DNA of 38,969 nt from Alphaproteobacteria bacterium (GTDB lineage: Bacteria > Pseudomonadota > Alphaproteobacteria > Micropepsales > Micropepsaceae): contig JAEUMK010000067.1 in the NCBI GenBank assembly GCA_016792565.1, positions 1-38,969 of the forward strand, given 5' to 3'. A program made the position numbers and the translations under genes. How positions within the stretch are numbered: position 1 is the first letter of the stretch; each line of letters starts with the position of its first letter. This document shows positions 22,770 to 33,954 of this stretch, piece after piece. The notes under the pieces are model-generated. The model worked only from the letters and a program-made list of their open reading frames with translations. It ran no database searches and was not told where the DNA came from.

Positions 22770-23243
22770 TCAGACGAACTTGACCTTCAGGATCGCGTAG
22801 CTCTTGGCGCCGCCGGGCGCGGCAACCTCGACGCTGTCGCCGACCGTCTTGCCGATGAGGGCGCGGGCGAGCGGCGAGGAAATGGAGATGCGCTTCTGCT
22901 TCAGGTCGGCCTCCAGGTCGCCGACGATCTGATAGGTCGCTTCCTTGTCGGTGTCCTCGTCGACGACGGTGACCGTCGCGCCGAACTTGACGACCTTGCC
23001 GGTGAACTTCGAGGGGTCGATCACCTGGGCGCGGGCGACCATGTCCTCAAGCTCCATGATGCGGCCCTCGATGAAGCCCTGACGCTCCTTGGCGGCGTGA
23101 TACTCGGCGTTCTCGGAGAGGTCGCCATGGGCGCGCGCCTCGGCGATCGCGCGGATCACGGCCGGGCGCTCGACATGCTTCAGATTGCGGATCTCGTCCT
23201 CGAGCTTGACGTAGCCCGGGCCGGTCATCGGAACCTTTTCCAT
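22770..23243 (-). CDS. greA: Transcription elongation factor GreA
   Basis: 157 residues, the normal length. The N-terminal coiled coil (about 1-75) carries the tip with [16 protein letters not shown], whose acidic residues enter the RNA polymerase secondary channel to trigger transcript cleavage; the C-terminal FKBP-like domain ends with [21 protein letters not shown] 23243 is preferred: AGGAG lies 6 nt upstream, whereas a TTG two codons earlier would abut the ribosome site. It leads an operon with the LpcC-like glycosyltransferase and MFS gene. Confidence 0.97.
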   Translation of the reverse strand: MEKVPMTGPGYVKLEDEIRNLKHVERPAVIRAIAEARAHGDLSENAEYHAAKERQGFIEGRIMELEDMVARAQVIDPSKFTGKVVKFGATVTVVDEDTDKEATYQIVGDLEADLKQKRISISSPLARALIGKTVGDSVEVAAPGGAKSYAILKVKFV

Positions 23244-23837
23244 ACTCAACTCCTCAGCAAAACCGATCTCCCCGGGCAGACCTCAGCGGAGCGTCAAAAC
23301 CGCCCTCGCGCGCGGCACGGGGCCTCGCGACGGACGGCTTCTTCTCCTGAAATCAAGGTCGGCGGGTGGAGCCTTCGGCCTTCCCTGCCGGACGGAAAAC
23401 CCATCCGGCGCAATAGGAAACGGTAGTCGCGGCGGGCCCGGACTTCAAGAGTCTTGCGCAACTGCAGCATAAGTCTTTGATCCGGCGATGTTTTATTTCG
23501 TCGGACTGGCGCCGCGACCGGATCAAGGGCGCACAGGCGGCGGCCGGTTCAATGCCGCGCCGCCGGGCCAACACGGCGGAAAAGCGGCCGCATGGCCGGG
23601 CATTGAACCTGGCCCATCGAATTGAACGCCGGAATTCGCGGGGTTCCGGAATTGAACGTCGCGCCGCTGCGCGGCAGTGCCCGAGCGGCGCGGCCGGAGT
23701 CGAGCAGGCCATGGCTCCGATCCTCCCTGTCCTTCGCGGGGAAGATGGACAGGAATAGGAATATTGTCAAGATCCGATCCCCTGCGCCGTTCCGGCTTCT
23801 CCTCCGCCTCGGGCGGGGAAGAAGCCGGGGGCCGGCT
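23244..23837. other. Gene-free region between carB and greA
   Basis: 594 bp between same-strand genes, containing the greA promoter region and the carB terminator. No convincing gene is seen; open frames here look like shadows. Four copies of the heptamer ATTGAAC (one inverted) lie at 23547-23657. A moderately AT-rich stretch at about 23450-23505 is the likeliest promoter zone for greA. Confidence 0.6.
23546..23658. promoter_or_regulatory. Recurring ATTGAAC heptamers
   Basis: GGTTCAATG (23546-23554) is an exact inverse of CATTGAACC (23601-23609). GAATTGAACG recurs at 23619-23628 and 23649-23658, exactly 30 bp apart, with CCGGAA-N9-TTCCGG between (23629-23649). The group lies between carB and greA. 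It could be an operator array for greA or repeat debris. Confidence 0.4.

Positions 23838-23839
<2 letters not shown>
23821..23839 (-). terminator. Hairpin overlapping carB stop
   Basis: Perfect 8-bp stem GAAGCCGG/CCGGCTTC with a 3-nt loop. Its first arm on the minus strand includes the last two bases of the carB TGA codon (23838-23840). A pyrimidine run (CTTCTTCC) follows. Likely the carB terminator. Confidence 0.6.
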
Positions 23840-27098
<3,259 letters not shown>

Positions 27099-27241
27099 GG
27101 GGCAAATCCTCGCGCGCGCAAGACGGGCCGCGCCGCCTGAGCGCTGCTCGTGAAGTCCGGAATATGGGTTAAGCGGACCGTCTAGAGCGCCGGACGCAAC
27201 CGTGCAAGCGCCGCGTTGCAGTGCGGGACCGATTCAACGGT

Positions 27242-27466
27242 TCAGCCGGTCTTCTCGACCCGGTGCATGCCGAACTTGCCGCAGGCCGGGCACTTGAAGC
27301 GGGTCAGCGGCCGGCCGGCCGCCTTGTAGCGAATGCCGCCCAGGTCCCAGACCGAGGTACCGGCGCCGCAATGGGGGCAGGTGGCGATCCACTTGCGCGA
27401 ATCGGCCTCGACCCGCGCCTTCATGGCGGGCGACATGAACCACATGATGAAACTGCGGATTCCCAT
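27242..27466 (-). CDS. Small zinc-ribbon protein
   Basis: 74 residues. An N-terminal amphipathic or membrane-like stretch (MGIRSFIMWFMSPAMKAR) is followed by a two-knuckle zinc ribbon, CPHCG (about 30-34) and CPACG (about 59-63), separated by about 24 residues, and a basic tail. ATG 27466 has a strong GAGGAGAGG ribosome site, which supports it as a real gene. No named family beyond a generic zinc ribbon. It stands between carB and a composite palindromic repeat on the same strand as its neighbours. Confidence 0.82.
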   Translation of the reverse strand: MGIRSFIMWFMSPAMKARVEADSRKWIATCPHCGAGTSVWDLGGIRYKAAGRPLTRFKCPACGKFGMHRVEKTG

Positions 27467-27540
27467 GGCCCTCTCCTCGCCCCCAGGCCGGGGAGCGTAG
27501 CGCGGGGCACCGGCCGGGTCCTGCGGCAGATTCGCGGCCT

Positions 27541-27642
27541 GGAGCCCCTTTCTTTCCGATGGAATCGGAACGGGGCTCCAGGTTCTTGACTGAGCATCAT
27601 CTTATCGAAGAACCGGCATCCACGTCTTCGGATGATGCTCTA
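27541..27642. repeat. Composite palindromic repeat element
   Basis: Two hairpins joined by a short linker. The first (27593-27639) has arms AGCATCATC/GATGATGCT and an inner CGAAGA/TCTTCG stem. The second (27541-27579) has arms GGAGCCCC/GGGGCTCC and an inner TTCCGAT/ATCGGAA stem. Read on the minus strand it starts TAGAGCATCATCCGAAGA and has GATGATGCTCA before the linker. This closely resembles the mosaic TAGAGCATGATC…GATCATGCTC repeats I recall as abundant between genes in Rhizobiales and relatives. Its leading TAG is the stop codon of the DUF5694 gene. It may also act as that gene's terminator. Confidence 0.8.
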
Positions 27643-28431
27643 GCGCGGGAGGAACTCCAGGGGATCGACCAGCTCGAAGCCGGGGGTTTCCGACACGCAC
27701 TGGCGCAGCAGGAAGGCGTGACCGGCCCCGAACAGCACGACGATCCGGTCGCCGGGCCGGGCGAGCTGAATCAGCCGGGCGCAGGTTTCGAGGTTGCGCT
27801 TCTGCCAGGCGGCGAGAAGCGCGACGCCGGGCTGCTCGGCGCCGCCGCCGATCCTCAGCAACGTGCGGTAGAAGCCGTGATCGGCGGCGAGGCGGCCGGG
27901 GTCGTTCAGGTGGGCGAGGAGGGCGCCGATGGACTGCGTATCGACGACCTGCTGGGTGGCGGCGACGGCCGATTCCAGAGATGCCATGGCGGCGTCGATG
28001 ATCGGGGTCTGCCCGTGCGCCTGGGCATAGGCGATGACGGGATCGAACGGGAAGTCGCCCTCGACGTCGATGCCGTGGACGCGGTCGACGCCTGCGGTCC
28101 TGGCCAGCCGGAAACCGATCTGGACGACTTCGTTGCGGGACGGTTCCAGCGTGCCCGCTAGGTATTGCGGGTACCGCTCGGCGACCGTCTCGGACGGCCA
28201 CTCCAGCGCGACGGCTGTGGGCGCGAAGCGGGCGAGGGCCGCATCGACTTCAGCCAGCTCGGCCTGGCGCTTCTCTGCGAACACGTCGTCGACGGCGACA
28301 TTGAGCGCGTCGAGATTGGTGTTGGAGAGGTGGACCGTGCCGAGAACGATCACGCGGACCGGCTCGTCCGCCCGCGCCGCGCCCGCCGCCAGAAGCGCCA
28401 GCAGCGCCCCCGCCAATGCCCCGATTTTCAT
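27640..28431 (-). CDS. Exported DUF5694 (TraB/GumN-like) protein
   Basis: 263 residues with a signal peptide (about 1-22, cut after AARA). The mature part opens with VRVIVLGTVHLSNTNLD, then has AVALEWPSE, a QIGFRLAR stretch, GIDVEGDFPFD and near the C-terminus VVLFGAGHAFLLRQ. The G-T-x-H, central Glu and GAGH elements are those of the TraB/GumN/Tiki superfamily, whose members include putative metal-dependent proteases; activity in DUF5694 is not established to my knowledge. Its stop codon is supplied by the palindromic repeat, so the last residues (EFLPR) may be set by repeat insertion. ATG 28431. Confidence 0.85.
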   Translation of the reverse strand: MKIGALAGALLALLAAGAARADEPVRVIVLGTVHLSNTNLDALNVAVDDVFAEKRQAELAEVDAALARFAPTAVALEWPSETVAERYPQYLAGTLEPSRNEVVQIGFRLARTAGVDRVHGIDVEGDFPFDPVIAYAQAHGQTPIIDAAMASLESAVAATQQVVDTQSIGALLAHLNDPGRLAADHGFYRTLLRIGGGAEQPGVALLAAWQKRNLETCARLIQLARPGDRIVVLFGAGHAFLLRQCVSETPGFELVDPLEFLPR

Positions 28432-28508
28432 GACCCGCCCCCTGGCCGTTGCGGAGGCAGGCTAGGCGGCGAAAGGAGCGCCCGCTGTAGCGGCCGCACA
28501 CTTCGCGG

Positions 28509-28919
28509 CTATTTCCTGACGACGATCGTCTCCCAGCCGTCGTAGGCGACGCCGAGCTTGTCGGCGGTGACGCAGACCTTGATCGCCAGGAGGTCGAAGG
28601 TCGCCGGGACCATGGTGGCGTTGGTCGCGCCGACGATCGCCTGGCCGTTGTCGGTCGGCTCGGTCATCACGAAGCCGTTCTCGGTGAGCGTCGCGCCGAG
28701 CTTCAGGATCTTCTCGGGCTCGCCATAGAAGAAGAAGCTGGTGGGGCGCATGCGCTCGGCGATGTCGCCGGCCTTGGTCAGCTGGGCGTAGGTTTCGGCG
28801 TTCTTGGCGGCGATGGTCGCCTCGGAACAGTCATTGGATCCGGCGAGCGCGGCAGGCGCCGCCAGAAGCGAGGCCAGCATCAAGCACGGGGCGGCGGTGA
28901 GCGACAGGGTAAGGCGCAC
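28509..28919 (-). CDS. Exported RraB-like domain protein
   Basis: 136 residues from GTG 28919. The start gives a good signal peptide (VRLTLSLTAAPCLMLASLL…ALA, translated with Met first); an ATG at 28880 would remove its basic N-region. The mature part, with FFFYGEPEKILKLGATLTENGF and a C-terminal YDGWETIVV, matches the RraB (RNase E inhibitor B) fold, where YDGWE is the hallmark. Two Cys (DCSEAT and KVCVT) could pair. RraB is cytoplasmic, so an exported version should do something else. It is divergent from the TonB receptor gene, with the DUF5694 gene downstream on the same strand (77 nt). Confidence 0.75.
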   Translation of the reverse strand: MRLTLSLTAAPCLMLASLLAAPAALAGSNDCSEATIAAKNAETYAQLTKAGDIAERMRPTSFFFYGEPEKILKLGATLTENGFVMTEPTDNGQAIVGATNATMVPATFDLLAIKVCVTADKLGVAYDGWETIVVRK

Positions 28920-28974
28920 GGTCAGCGGGTCTCTCGCTAGTGTGATCGCAATGACAGTAATGTGATGGCGCCAA

Positions 28975-29014
28975 TCGGCAAGGGGCAATGCAACTCGGCA
29001 AGGGGCAATGCAAC
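28975..29014. repeat. Exact 20-bp tandem duplication
   Basis: TCGGCAAGGGGCAATGCAAC occurs twice head-to-tail (28975-28994 and 28995-29014) with no mismatches, upstream of the TonB-receptor gene and 56 nt from the divergent RraB-like start. The identity implies a recent duplication or selection for two identical binding sites. Confidence 0.85.
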
Positions 29015-29093
29015 AAAGGGCTTTCAAACGCCCGCCAGGTTCGCGCGCGCGACGCACCGGTCGCCCGGCAGGTGCGAGGCGGCAAGCGTCGAG

Positions 29094-29121
29094 CGCCGGC
29101 AACTAAGTCAAGTTGCCGGCG
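29094..29121. promoter_or_regulatory. 11-bp inverted repeat upstream of TonB receptor
   Basis: Arms CGCCGGCAACT and AGTTGCCGGCG match perfectly around the 6-nt centre AAGTCA. The dyad lies 166 nt before the receptor ATG. It could be an operator or a transcription attenuator; there is no T-tract on either side. Confidence 0.5.
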
Positions 29122-29287
29122 GCGCCGGGATGCGTCCGCCAGCAAACCAATATCGAATCAGATGTGTTGCGATTGTGCACCGCACACGCGCGGAAACATG
29201 TCGGCGCGGGCGAGTTGAGCAGTGTTGAATTGACACAATGCCTCTGCGTCGTAGCTTCCGGGCAGACTTACGCTAGGGGCAATTCAC

Positions 29288-32200
29288 ATGCAGCGGATTA
29301 ACGCAGGGATTCTGCAGACGACGGCTATTGGCGCGGTTCTGGCGCTTGGACTTTGGGCTTCGCCGGCCGGCTTGGCCCAGGAAGCACCGGCGCCGGCACC
29401 CACGCCGGCGCCCGAAGCCGAGGCGACCGAGACGGCCGAGAGCGAGGAAACGATCGTCGTCACCGGCTCGCGCCTGAAGGTTCCCGACTATGACCGCTCG
29501 GGTCCGGTCTCGTCGGTGACGGGCGCCCAGATCCAGCAGGCGGGCGTCGTCAACCTGACCGACTTCCTGCAGGAGGTCCCGGCCCTGGTGAACTCGTTCG
29601 ATTCCGAGGATTCGGCCGACACGGGCGGCCAGGCCCAGGCCGGCCTCAACCTGCTCAACCTGCGCAATCTGGGCGAAGACCGCACGCTGGTGCTGGTCGA
29701 CGGCCGCCGCCACGTCGCCGGCTCGCCCGGTTCGCAGGCGGTCGACATCAACATGATCCCGCTCGCGCTGATCGAGCGCATCGAGGTGCTGACGGGCGGC
29801 GCCTCGGCGATCTACGGCGCCGACGGCGTGTCGGGCGTCGTCAACTTCGTGATGAAGCGCGACTTCGAGGGCGCGGCGGGCCGCGTCCAGATCGGCGGCT
29901 CGGAGCAGGGCGGCGCCGACAGCGCGGTCGCCAGCATGACGGTCGGCGCCAATTTCGACGACGACAAGGGCAACATCACGCTCTCGGCCGAGGTCGCCCG
30001 CACCACCGCGGTGACCAGCGCCGACCGCGACTTCTCGTTCCCGGGCCGCCGCCTCAACCTGGCGCGCAATCCCAACGACATTCCGGACGATCCGAACGTC
30101 TACGACCGGGTGCTGCTGTCCGACCTGCGCTACATCGACACCGCGCCGGGCGGCGCGGTCTACACCTCCGCCTTCGCCGGCCCGACGATCTCCGGCGTCA
30201 GCTTCCGCGGCGACGGCCAGCCCTGGACGGACGGCATCTCCAACGGCGGCTTCACGATGATCGGCGGCGACGGTACGCTGCTCGACGCCTTCGTGGACGA
30301 GCTGCTGCCTGAGGAAGACCGCGACCTGTTCGCGATGACGGCGCGCTACGAATTCGACAAGGCCTTCGAGGTCTTCGCCGAAGCCAAGTACGCCCAGACC
30401 CGCACCAGCTTCACGGCGCAGCCGACCTTCGACTACGGCATCGCCGTGCCGCTCGACAACGCCTACATCCCGCAGGCGATCGTCGACGATGCGCTGCAGA
30501 ACATCATCGACGGCGTCGGCCTCGACAATTTCGGGCTCGGCGACTACGTCCTCGTCGGCCGCGACAATATCGACCTCGGCGCGACGGGCCGCGATATCCA
30601 GCGCGAGACCTATCGCACCGTGCTGGGCGCGCGCGGCGACCTGACCGACTGGCTGAGCTACGAGCTGTCCTATGTCTGGGGCCAGACGGAGGAGATCAGC
30701 ACCTATCGCAACAACCGCATCAACGAGCGCTGGTTCGCGGCGATCGACGCGGTGGTCGATCCGGGCACCGGCGACATCGTCTGCCGCAGCGACCTCGACC
30801 CCGGCGCGATCCCGCTGGGCGACGTGATCGGCACGGCCGGCTTCGACGGCTCGACCTGGGGCACGACCTTCACGCCGGGGCCGAACAGCGGCTGCGTTCC
30901 GATCAACATCTTCGGCGAAAACGTCTCGCCGGAAGGCGCGGCGTGGATCAACACGACCTCGACCGGGCGTTCGGTCATCGAGCAGAACGTCGTCACCGGC
31001 TATATGAGCGCCGTCTCGACGCCGTGGTTCGAATTGCCGGGCGGCCCGATCTCGATGGCCGCCGGCTTCGAGTACCGCGACGAGTCGAGCAAATCGTTCG
31101 CCTCGCCGATCGAATTGCTCGGCACCGATCTCGGCTACGACGTCAGCTGGGGCGGCCAGGGCTCGAACACGATCGGCTCGTTCGACGTGACCGAAGGCTT
31201 CGTCGAGGCCTCGATCCCGCTGCTGGCCGAAATGCCGTTCGCCGAGGAACTGACCTTCGACGGCGCCTATCGCTGGTCCGACTACTCGACCGCCGGTTCG
31301 GTCGAGGCGTGGAAGGCCGGCGTGAAATGGCGTCCCGACAACAATGTGATGCTGCGCGGCACGATCGCCACCTCGGTGCGCGCGCCCAACATCTCGGAAC
31401 TGTTCCTGCCGCAGACGCAGACCTTCGCGCTGCTCACCGATCCGTGCGACGACGACGAGATCGGCCTTAACGCGCTGCGCACCGCGAACTGCATCGCGGA
31501 CGGCGTGCCGCCCGGCTACAACGACACCTCGTCGTCGGCGGCCGAAGGGCGGATCGGCGGCAATCCGGATCTTCTGACGGAGACGGCCGACACCTATACG
31601 TTCGGCATCGTGCTGACGCCGGAGTTCATTCCCGGCCTCAATATCGCGGTCGACTACTACAATATCGAGCTGAGCGACGCGATCCAGTTCTTCACCGCGC
31701 AGACCATCTTCGACAAGTGCTACGACCTGCCGCGGCCGAACCAGTTCTGCGGCCTGATCCAGCGCGATCCGGGGACGTTCCGCATCGACTCGTTCCAGCA
31801 GTTCGCGCTCAACGTCGCCAAGTACGAAACCTCGGGCGTCGACTTCTCGGTGCGCTACCGCCTCGATCCGGCGGATCTGGGGGTCGAGGAGGATATCGGC
31901 ATCTTCAATTTCGCGATCGCCGGCAACCGCCTCTACAACCTGACCTTCACCGAGCTGTCGGACGCCGAGCCGGACGAGGATGCGGGCGAACCCGGCGCGC
32001 CGAAGTGGCAGGTCGTGTTCGACGTAACCTGGGTCTACGAGGACTGGTCGGTGAACTACGGCTTCTCGTATTTCAGCAAGACGCAGCGCGTCGATCCGGC
32101 GGCCATCGACCTGAACCCGGACTACTCGGACCCGCGCTTCTTCAAGTACGACGAGCGCTTCACGCACGACATCCAGGTCGCCTACCGGCTCAACGAGAAC

Positions 32201-32341
32201 GTCGAGATCTATGGCGGCGTCAACAACTTCACGAACCAGGAGCCCGATCCCGGCTCGCTGGACCAGCCGGTCAGCCCGCGCGGCCGCTACTACTATCTGG
32301 GCGTGTCGGTCGACTTCGACTCGCTGGGCGTCGATCTCTAG
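29288..32341 (+). CDS. TonB-dependent outer-membrane receptor
   Basis: 1017 residues. A signal peptide (about 1-31, ending GLAQ) is followed by an Ala/Pro/Glu/Thr-rich linker and a TonB-box-like ETIVVTGSRL (about 54-63). The plug domain covers about 65-195, with RTLVLVDGRR and INMIPLALIERIEVLTGGASAIYGADGVSGVVNFVMKR-type elements. The rest is a long beta-barrel with late TonB-dep_Rec signatures (KAGVKWRPDNNVMLRGTIAT, SVRAPNISELF and GGVNNFTNQEPD). The final strand ends in DSLGVDL rather than the usual terminal Phe. The type resembles large receptors of Caulobacterales and sphingomonads for glycans or other non-siderophore substrates. No hydrolase, exbB or tonB gene is adjacent, so the ligand is unknown. 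Ends in a strong terminator. Confidence 0.95.
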   Translation: MQRINAGILQTTAIGAVLALGLWASPAGLAQEAPAPAPTPAPEAEATETAESEETIVVTGSRLKVPDYDRSGPVSSVTGAQIQQAGVVNLTDFLQEVPALVNSFDSEDSADTGGQAQAGLNLLNLRNLGEDRTLVLVDGRRHVAGSPGSQAVDINMIPLALIERIEVLTGGASAIYGADGVSGVVNFVMKRDFEGAAGRVQIGGSEQGGADSAVASMTVGANFDDDKGNITLSAEVARTTAVTSADRDFSFPGRRLNLARNPNDIPDDPNVYDRVLLSDLRYIDTAPGGAVYTSAFAGPTISGVSFRGDGQPWTDGISNGGFTMIGGDGTLLDAFVDELLPEEDRDLFAMTARYEFDKAFEVFAEAKYAQTRTSFTAQPTFDYGIAVPLDNAYIPQAIVDDALQNIIDGVGLDNFGLGDYVLVGRDNIDLGATGRDIQRETYRTVLGARGDLTDWLSYELSYVWGQTEEISTYRNNRINERWFAAIDAVVDPGTGDIVCRSDLDPGAIPLGDVIGTAGFDGSTWGTTFTPGPNSGCVPINIFGENVSPEGAAWINTTSTGRSVIEQNVVTGYMSAVSTPWFELPGGPISMAAGFEYRDESSKSFASPIELLGTDLGYDVSWGGQGSNTIGSFDVTEGFVEASIPLLAEMPFAEELTFDGAYRWSDYSTAGSVEAWKAGVKWRPDNNVMLRGTIATSVRAPNISELFLPQTQTFALLTDPCDDDEIGLNALRTANCIADGVPPGYNDTSSSAAEGRIGGNPDLLTETADTYTFGIVLTPEFIPGLNIAVDYYNIELSDAIQFFTAQTIFDKCYDLPRPNQFCGLIQRDPGTFRIDSFQQFALNVAKYETSGVDFSVRYRLDPADLGVEEDIGIFNFAIAGNRLYNLTFTELSDAEPDEDAGEPGAPKWQVVFDVTWVYEDWSVNYGFSYFSKTQRVDPAAIDLNPDYSDPRFFKYDERFTHDIQVAYRLNENVEIYGGVNNFTNQEPDPGSLDQPVSPRGRYYYLGVSVDFDSLGVDL

Positions 32342-32370
32342 ACGCTGCGACCAGACAGGAGACGGCGGAG

Positions 32371-32397
32371 GGGCGGCCGCGAGGCCGCCCTTCTTCT
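32371..32397 (+). terminator. Rho-independent terminator of receptor gene
   Basis: Perfect 8-bp stem GGGCGGCC/GGCCGCCC with a 4-nt loop, followed by TTCTTCT. It begins 30 nt after the receptor stop codon. Confidence 0.85.
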
Positions 32398-32443
32398 CTG
32401 GCGGCGAGTCGCCTATGCCCGCCCGCACCGTGAGGGAGATCCC

Positions 32444-32758
32444 ATGTCGATCGCCGACCGCCTGCCGGGCATGACCCTGCCCGAACTCACCCGCCTCGCC
32501 GCCAATGCGCGGCGGCTGGCGGACGGCGCGCCGGGCCGGCAGCAGGATGAGGCGCGCGACCTGCTGCCGCTGCTGGAGGCCGAGATCGCGGCGCGGCGCG
32601 AGGGCAGGAAGCGGGCCGTCGACAAGGCGCCGAAGGAGAGCGTTCCGAAGGCGGCGAAGGTGCGGCCGCCGCGCGCTCCCAAGCCGCCCAAGACGGAGTC
32701 GGAGAAGGCCGACGCCCTGCTCGCCGGAATCGCCGAGGCGCTGGCCCGGCGCCCCTAG
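32444..32758 (+). CDS. Small basic protein, unknown function
   Basis: 104 residues. The N-terminal half (about 1-58) looks like a helical domain (PGMTLPELTRLAANARRLAD, then LLPLLEAEIAARREG). The middle is Lys/Pro/Ala-rich and basic (about 60-87, VPKAAKVRPPRAPKPPK), and a C-terminal helix follows (EKADALLAGIAEALARR). No signal peptide. The basic linker could bind nucleic acid, but that is a guess. ATG 32444 has GAGGGAG 4-10 nt upstream. Its TAG stop overlaps that of carA on the other strand in the tetranucleotide CTAG. Confidence 0.75.
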   Translation: MSIADRLPGMTLPELTRLAANARRLADGAPGRQQDEARDLLPLLEAEIAARREGRKRAVDKAPKESVPKAAKVRPPRAPKPPKTESEKADALLAGIAEALARRP

Positions 32759-33954
32759 CCCCGGTGCTGCTCCATCAGCGCGGCGAAGCGCTGGAAGAGG
32801 TAGTGGCTGTCGTGGGGGCCGGGCGAGGCTTCGGGGTGATACTGCACGCCGAAGACCGGCTTGTCGGTCCAGGCGATGCCGCAATTGGAGCCGTCGAAGA
32901 GCGAGACATGGCTCTCCCTGACGTTGGCGGGGAGGCTCGCCGCGTCGACCGTGAAGCCGTGGTTCATCGAGGTGATCTCGACCTTGCCGGTCGCCACGTC
33001 CTTCACCGGATGATTGGCCCCATGATGGCCCTGCGCCATCTTCTTGGTGCGGCCGCCCGCCGCGAGGGCGAGCATCTGGTGGCCGAGGCAGATGCCGAAG
33101 ACGGGCTTGCCCGCCTCGATGAGGGCGCGAATCGCCGGCACGGCGTAGGCGCCCGTCGCCGCCGGATCGCCGGGACCGTTGGAGAGGAAGATGCCGTCGG
33201 GCCGGTGGCTCAGGATGTCGTCGGCCGAGGCGTCGGCCGGGACCACCACCAGGTCCGCGCCGATGCCGGCAAGCTCGCGCAGGATGTTCGACTTGATGCC
33301 GAAATCCATGGCGACGACCTTGAAGCGCGGCGCGCCCTCGCGCGTGCCGGTGCCCTTGTCCCAGGCCCAGGGAGTTTCGGTCCAGCCATAGGACTGCCGG
33401 GTCGTCACCTCCTTCGCCAGATCGAGGCCTTCCAGGCCCGACCAGGCCCGCGCCCGGGCGGCGAGGGCGTCGATGTCGAAGCGGCCCTCGGGATCGTGCG
33501 CGATGACGCCGTTCGGCATGCCGTTCTCGCGGATCAGCCGGGCGAGGCGGCGCGTGTCGATGCCGGAGAGCCCGACGATGCCGCGCGCCTTGAGCCAGTC
33601 GGCGAGGTGCTGGACGTTGCGGTAGCTGGAGGGTTCGGTGACGTCCGCCTTGACGACGAGGCCGCGCACCGCCGGGGTCCTGGCTTCCAGGTCCTCCGGG
33701 TTGGTGCCGACATTGCCGATATGCGGGAAGGTGAAGCAGACGATCTGCCCCGCATAGGAGGGGTCGGTCAGGATCTCCTGATAGCCGGTCATCGCGGTGT
33801 TGAAGCAGACCTCGGCGACCGCCTCGCCGGTCGCGCCGAAGCCATGGCCGAAGAAGGCCTTGCCGTCGGCCAGCACCAGCACGCCGGTCGGGCGGCCGCG
33901 CGAAAAAGCGGCCCCCGCTGCGGCGGCGGGCGTTGGGCCAAGGGCGTCGGTCAT
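32755..33954 (-). CDS. carA: Carbamoyl-phosphate synthase small chain
   Basis: 399-residue glutaminase subunit that feeds ammonia to CarB. The N-terminal CPSase_sm_chain domain (about 20-165; FGATGEAVAEVCFNTAMTGYQEILTDPSY) precedes the class I glutamine amidotransferase domain (about 212-395). Catalytic Cys 289 lies in PVFGICLGHQML, with His 373 and Glu 375 in VQYHPEASPGP. ATG 33954 with GGAG 8 nt upstream is preferred to a longer frame starting at 34104, whose extra residues are not protein-like. Divergent from yqeY; carB is on the same strand but far downstream. Confidence 0.97.
   Translation of the reverse strand: MTDALGPTPAAAAGAAFSRGRPTGVLVLADGKAFFGHGFGATGEAVAEVCFNTAMTGYQEILTDPSYAGQIVCFTFPHIGNVGTNPEDLEARTPAVRGLVVKADVTEPSSYRNVQHLADWLKARGIVGLSGIDTRRLARLIRENGMPNGVIAHDPEGRFDIDALAARARAWSGLEGLDLAKEVTTRQSYGWTETPWAWDKGTGTREGAPRFKVVAMDFGIKSNILRELAGIGADLVVVPADASADDILSHRPDGIFLSNGPGDPAATGAYAVPAIRALIEAGKPVFGICLGHQMLALAAGGRTKKMAQGHHGANHPVKDVATGKVEITSMNHGFTVDAASLPANVRESHVSLFDGSNCGIAWTDKPVFGVQYHPEASPGPHDSHYLFQRFAALMEQHRG

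Larger units (their letters stand above)
28920..29287. other. Divergent regulatory region of TonB receptor
   Basis: 368 bp between the RraB-like and TonB-receptor genes with no convincing gene. It holds the 20-bp tandem duplication (28975-29014), an 11-bp inverted repeat (29094-29121) and an AT-richer stretch (about 29140-29240) containing TTGACA at 29230-29235, a possible -35 box without a clear -10. Confidence 0.6.

Noticed and set aside
29230-29258. Sigma-70 promoter for the TonB receptor
   Set aside because: TTGACA is present, but the sequence 17 nt downstream (around GTAGCT) is a poor -10; not strong enough to call.
29273-32884. 1203-codon open frame antisense to the TonB receptor
   Set aside because: Spans two unrelated genes and the terminator between them; Arg/Asp/Ala-rich shadow translation.
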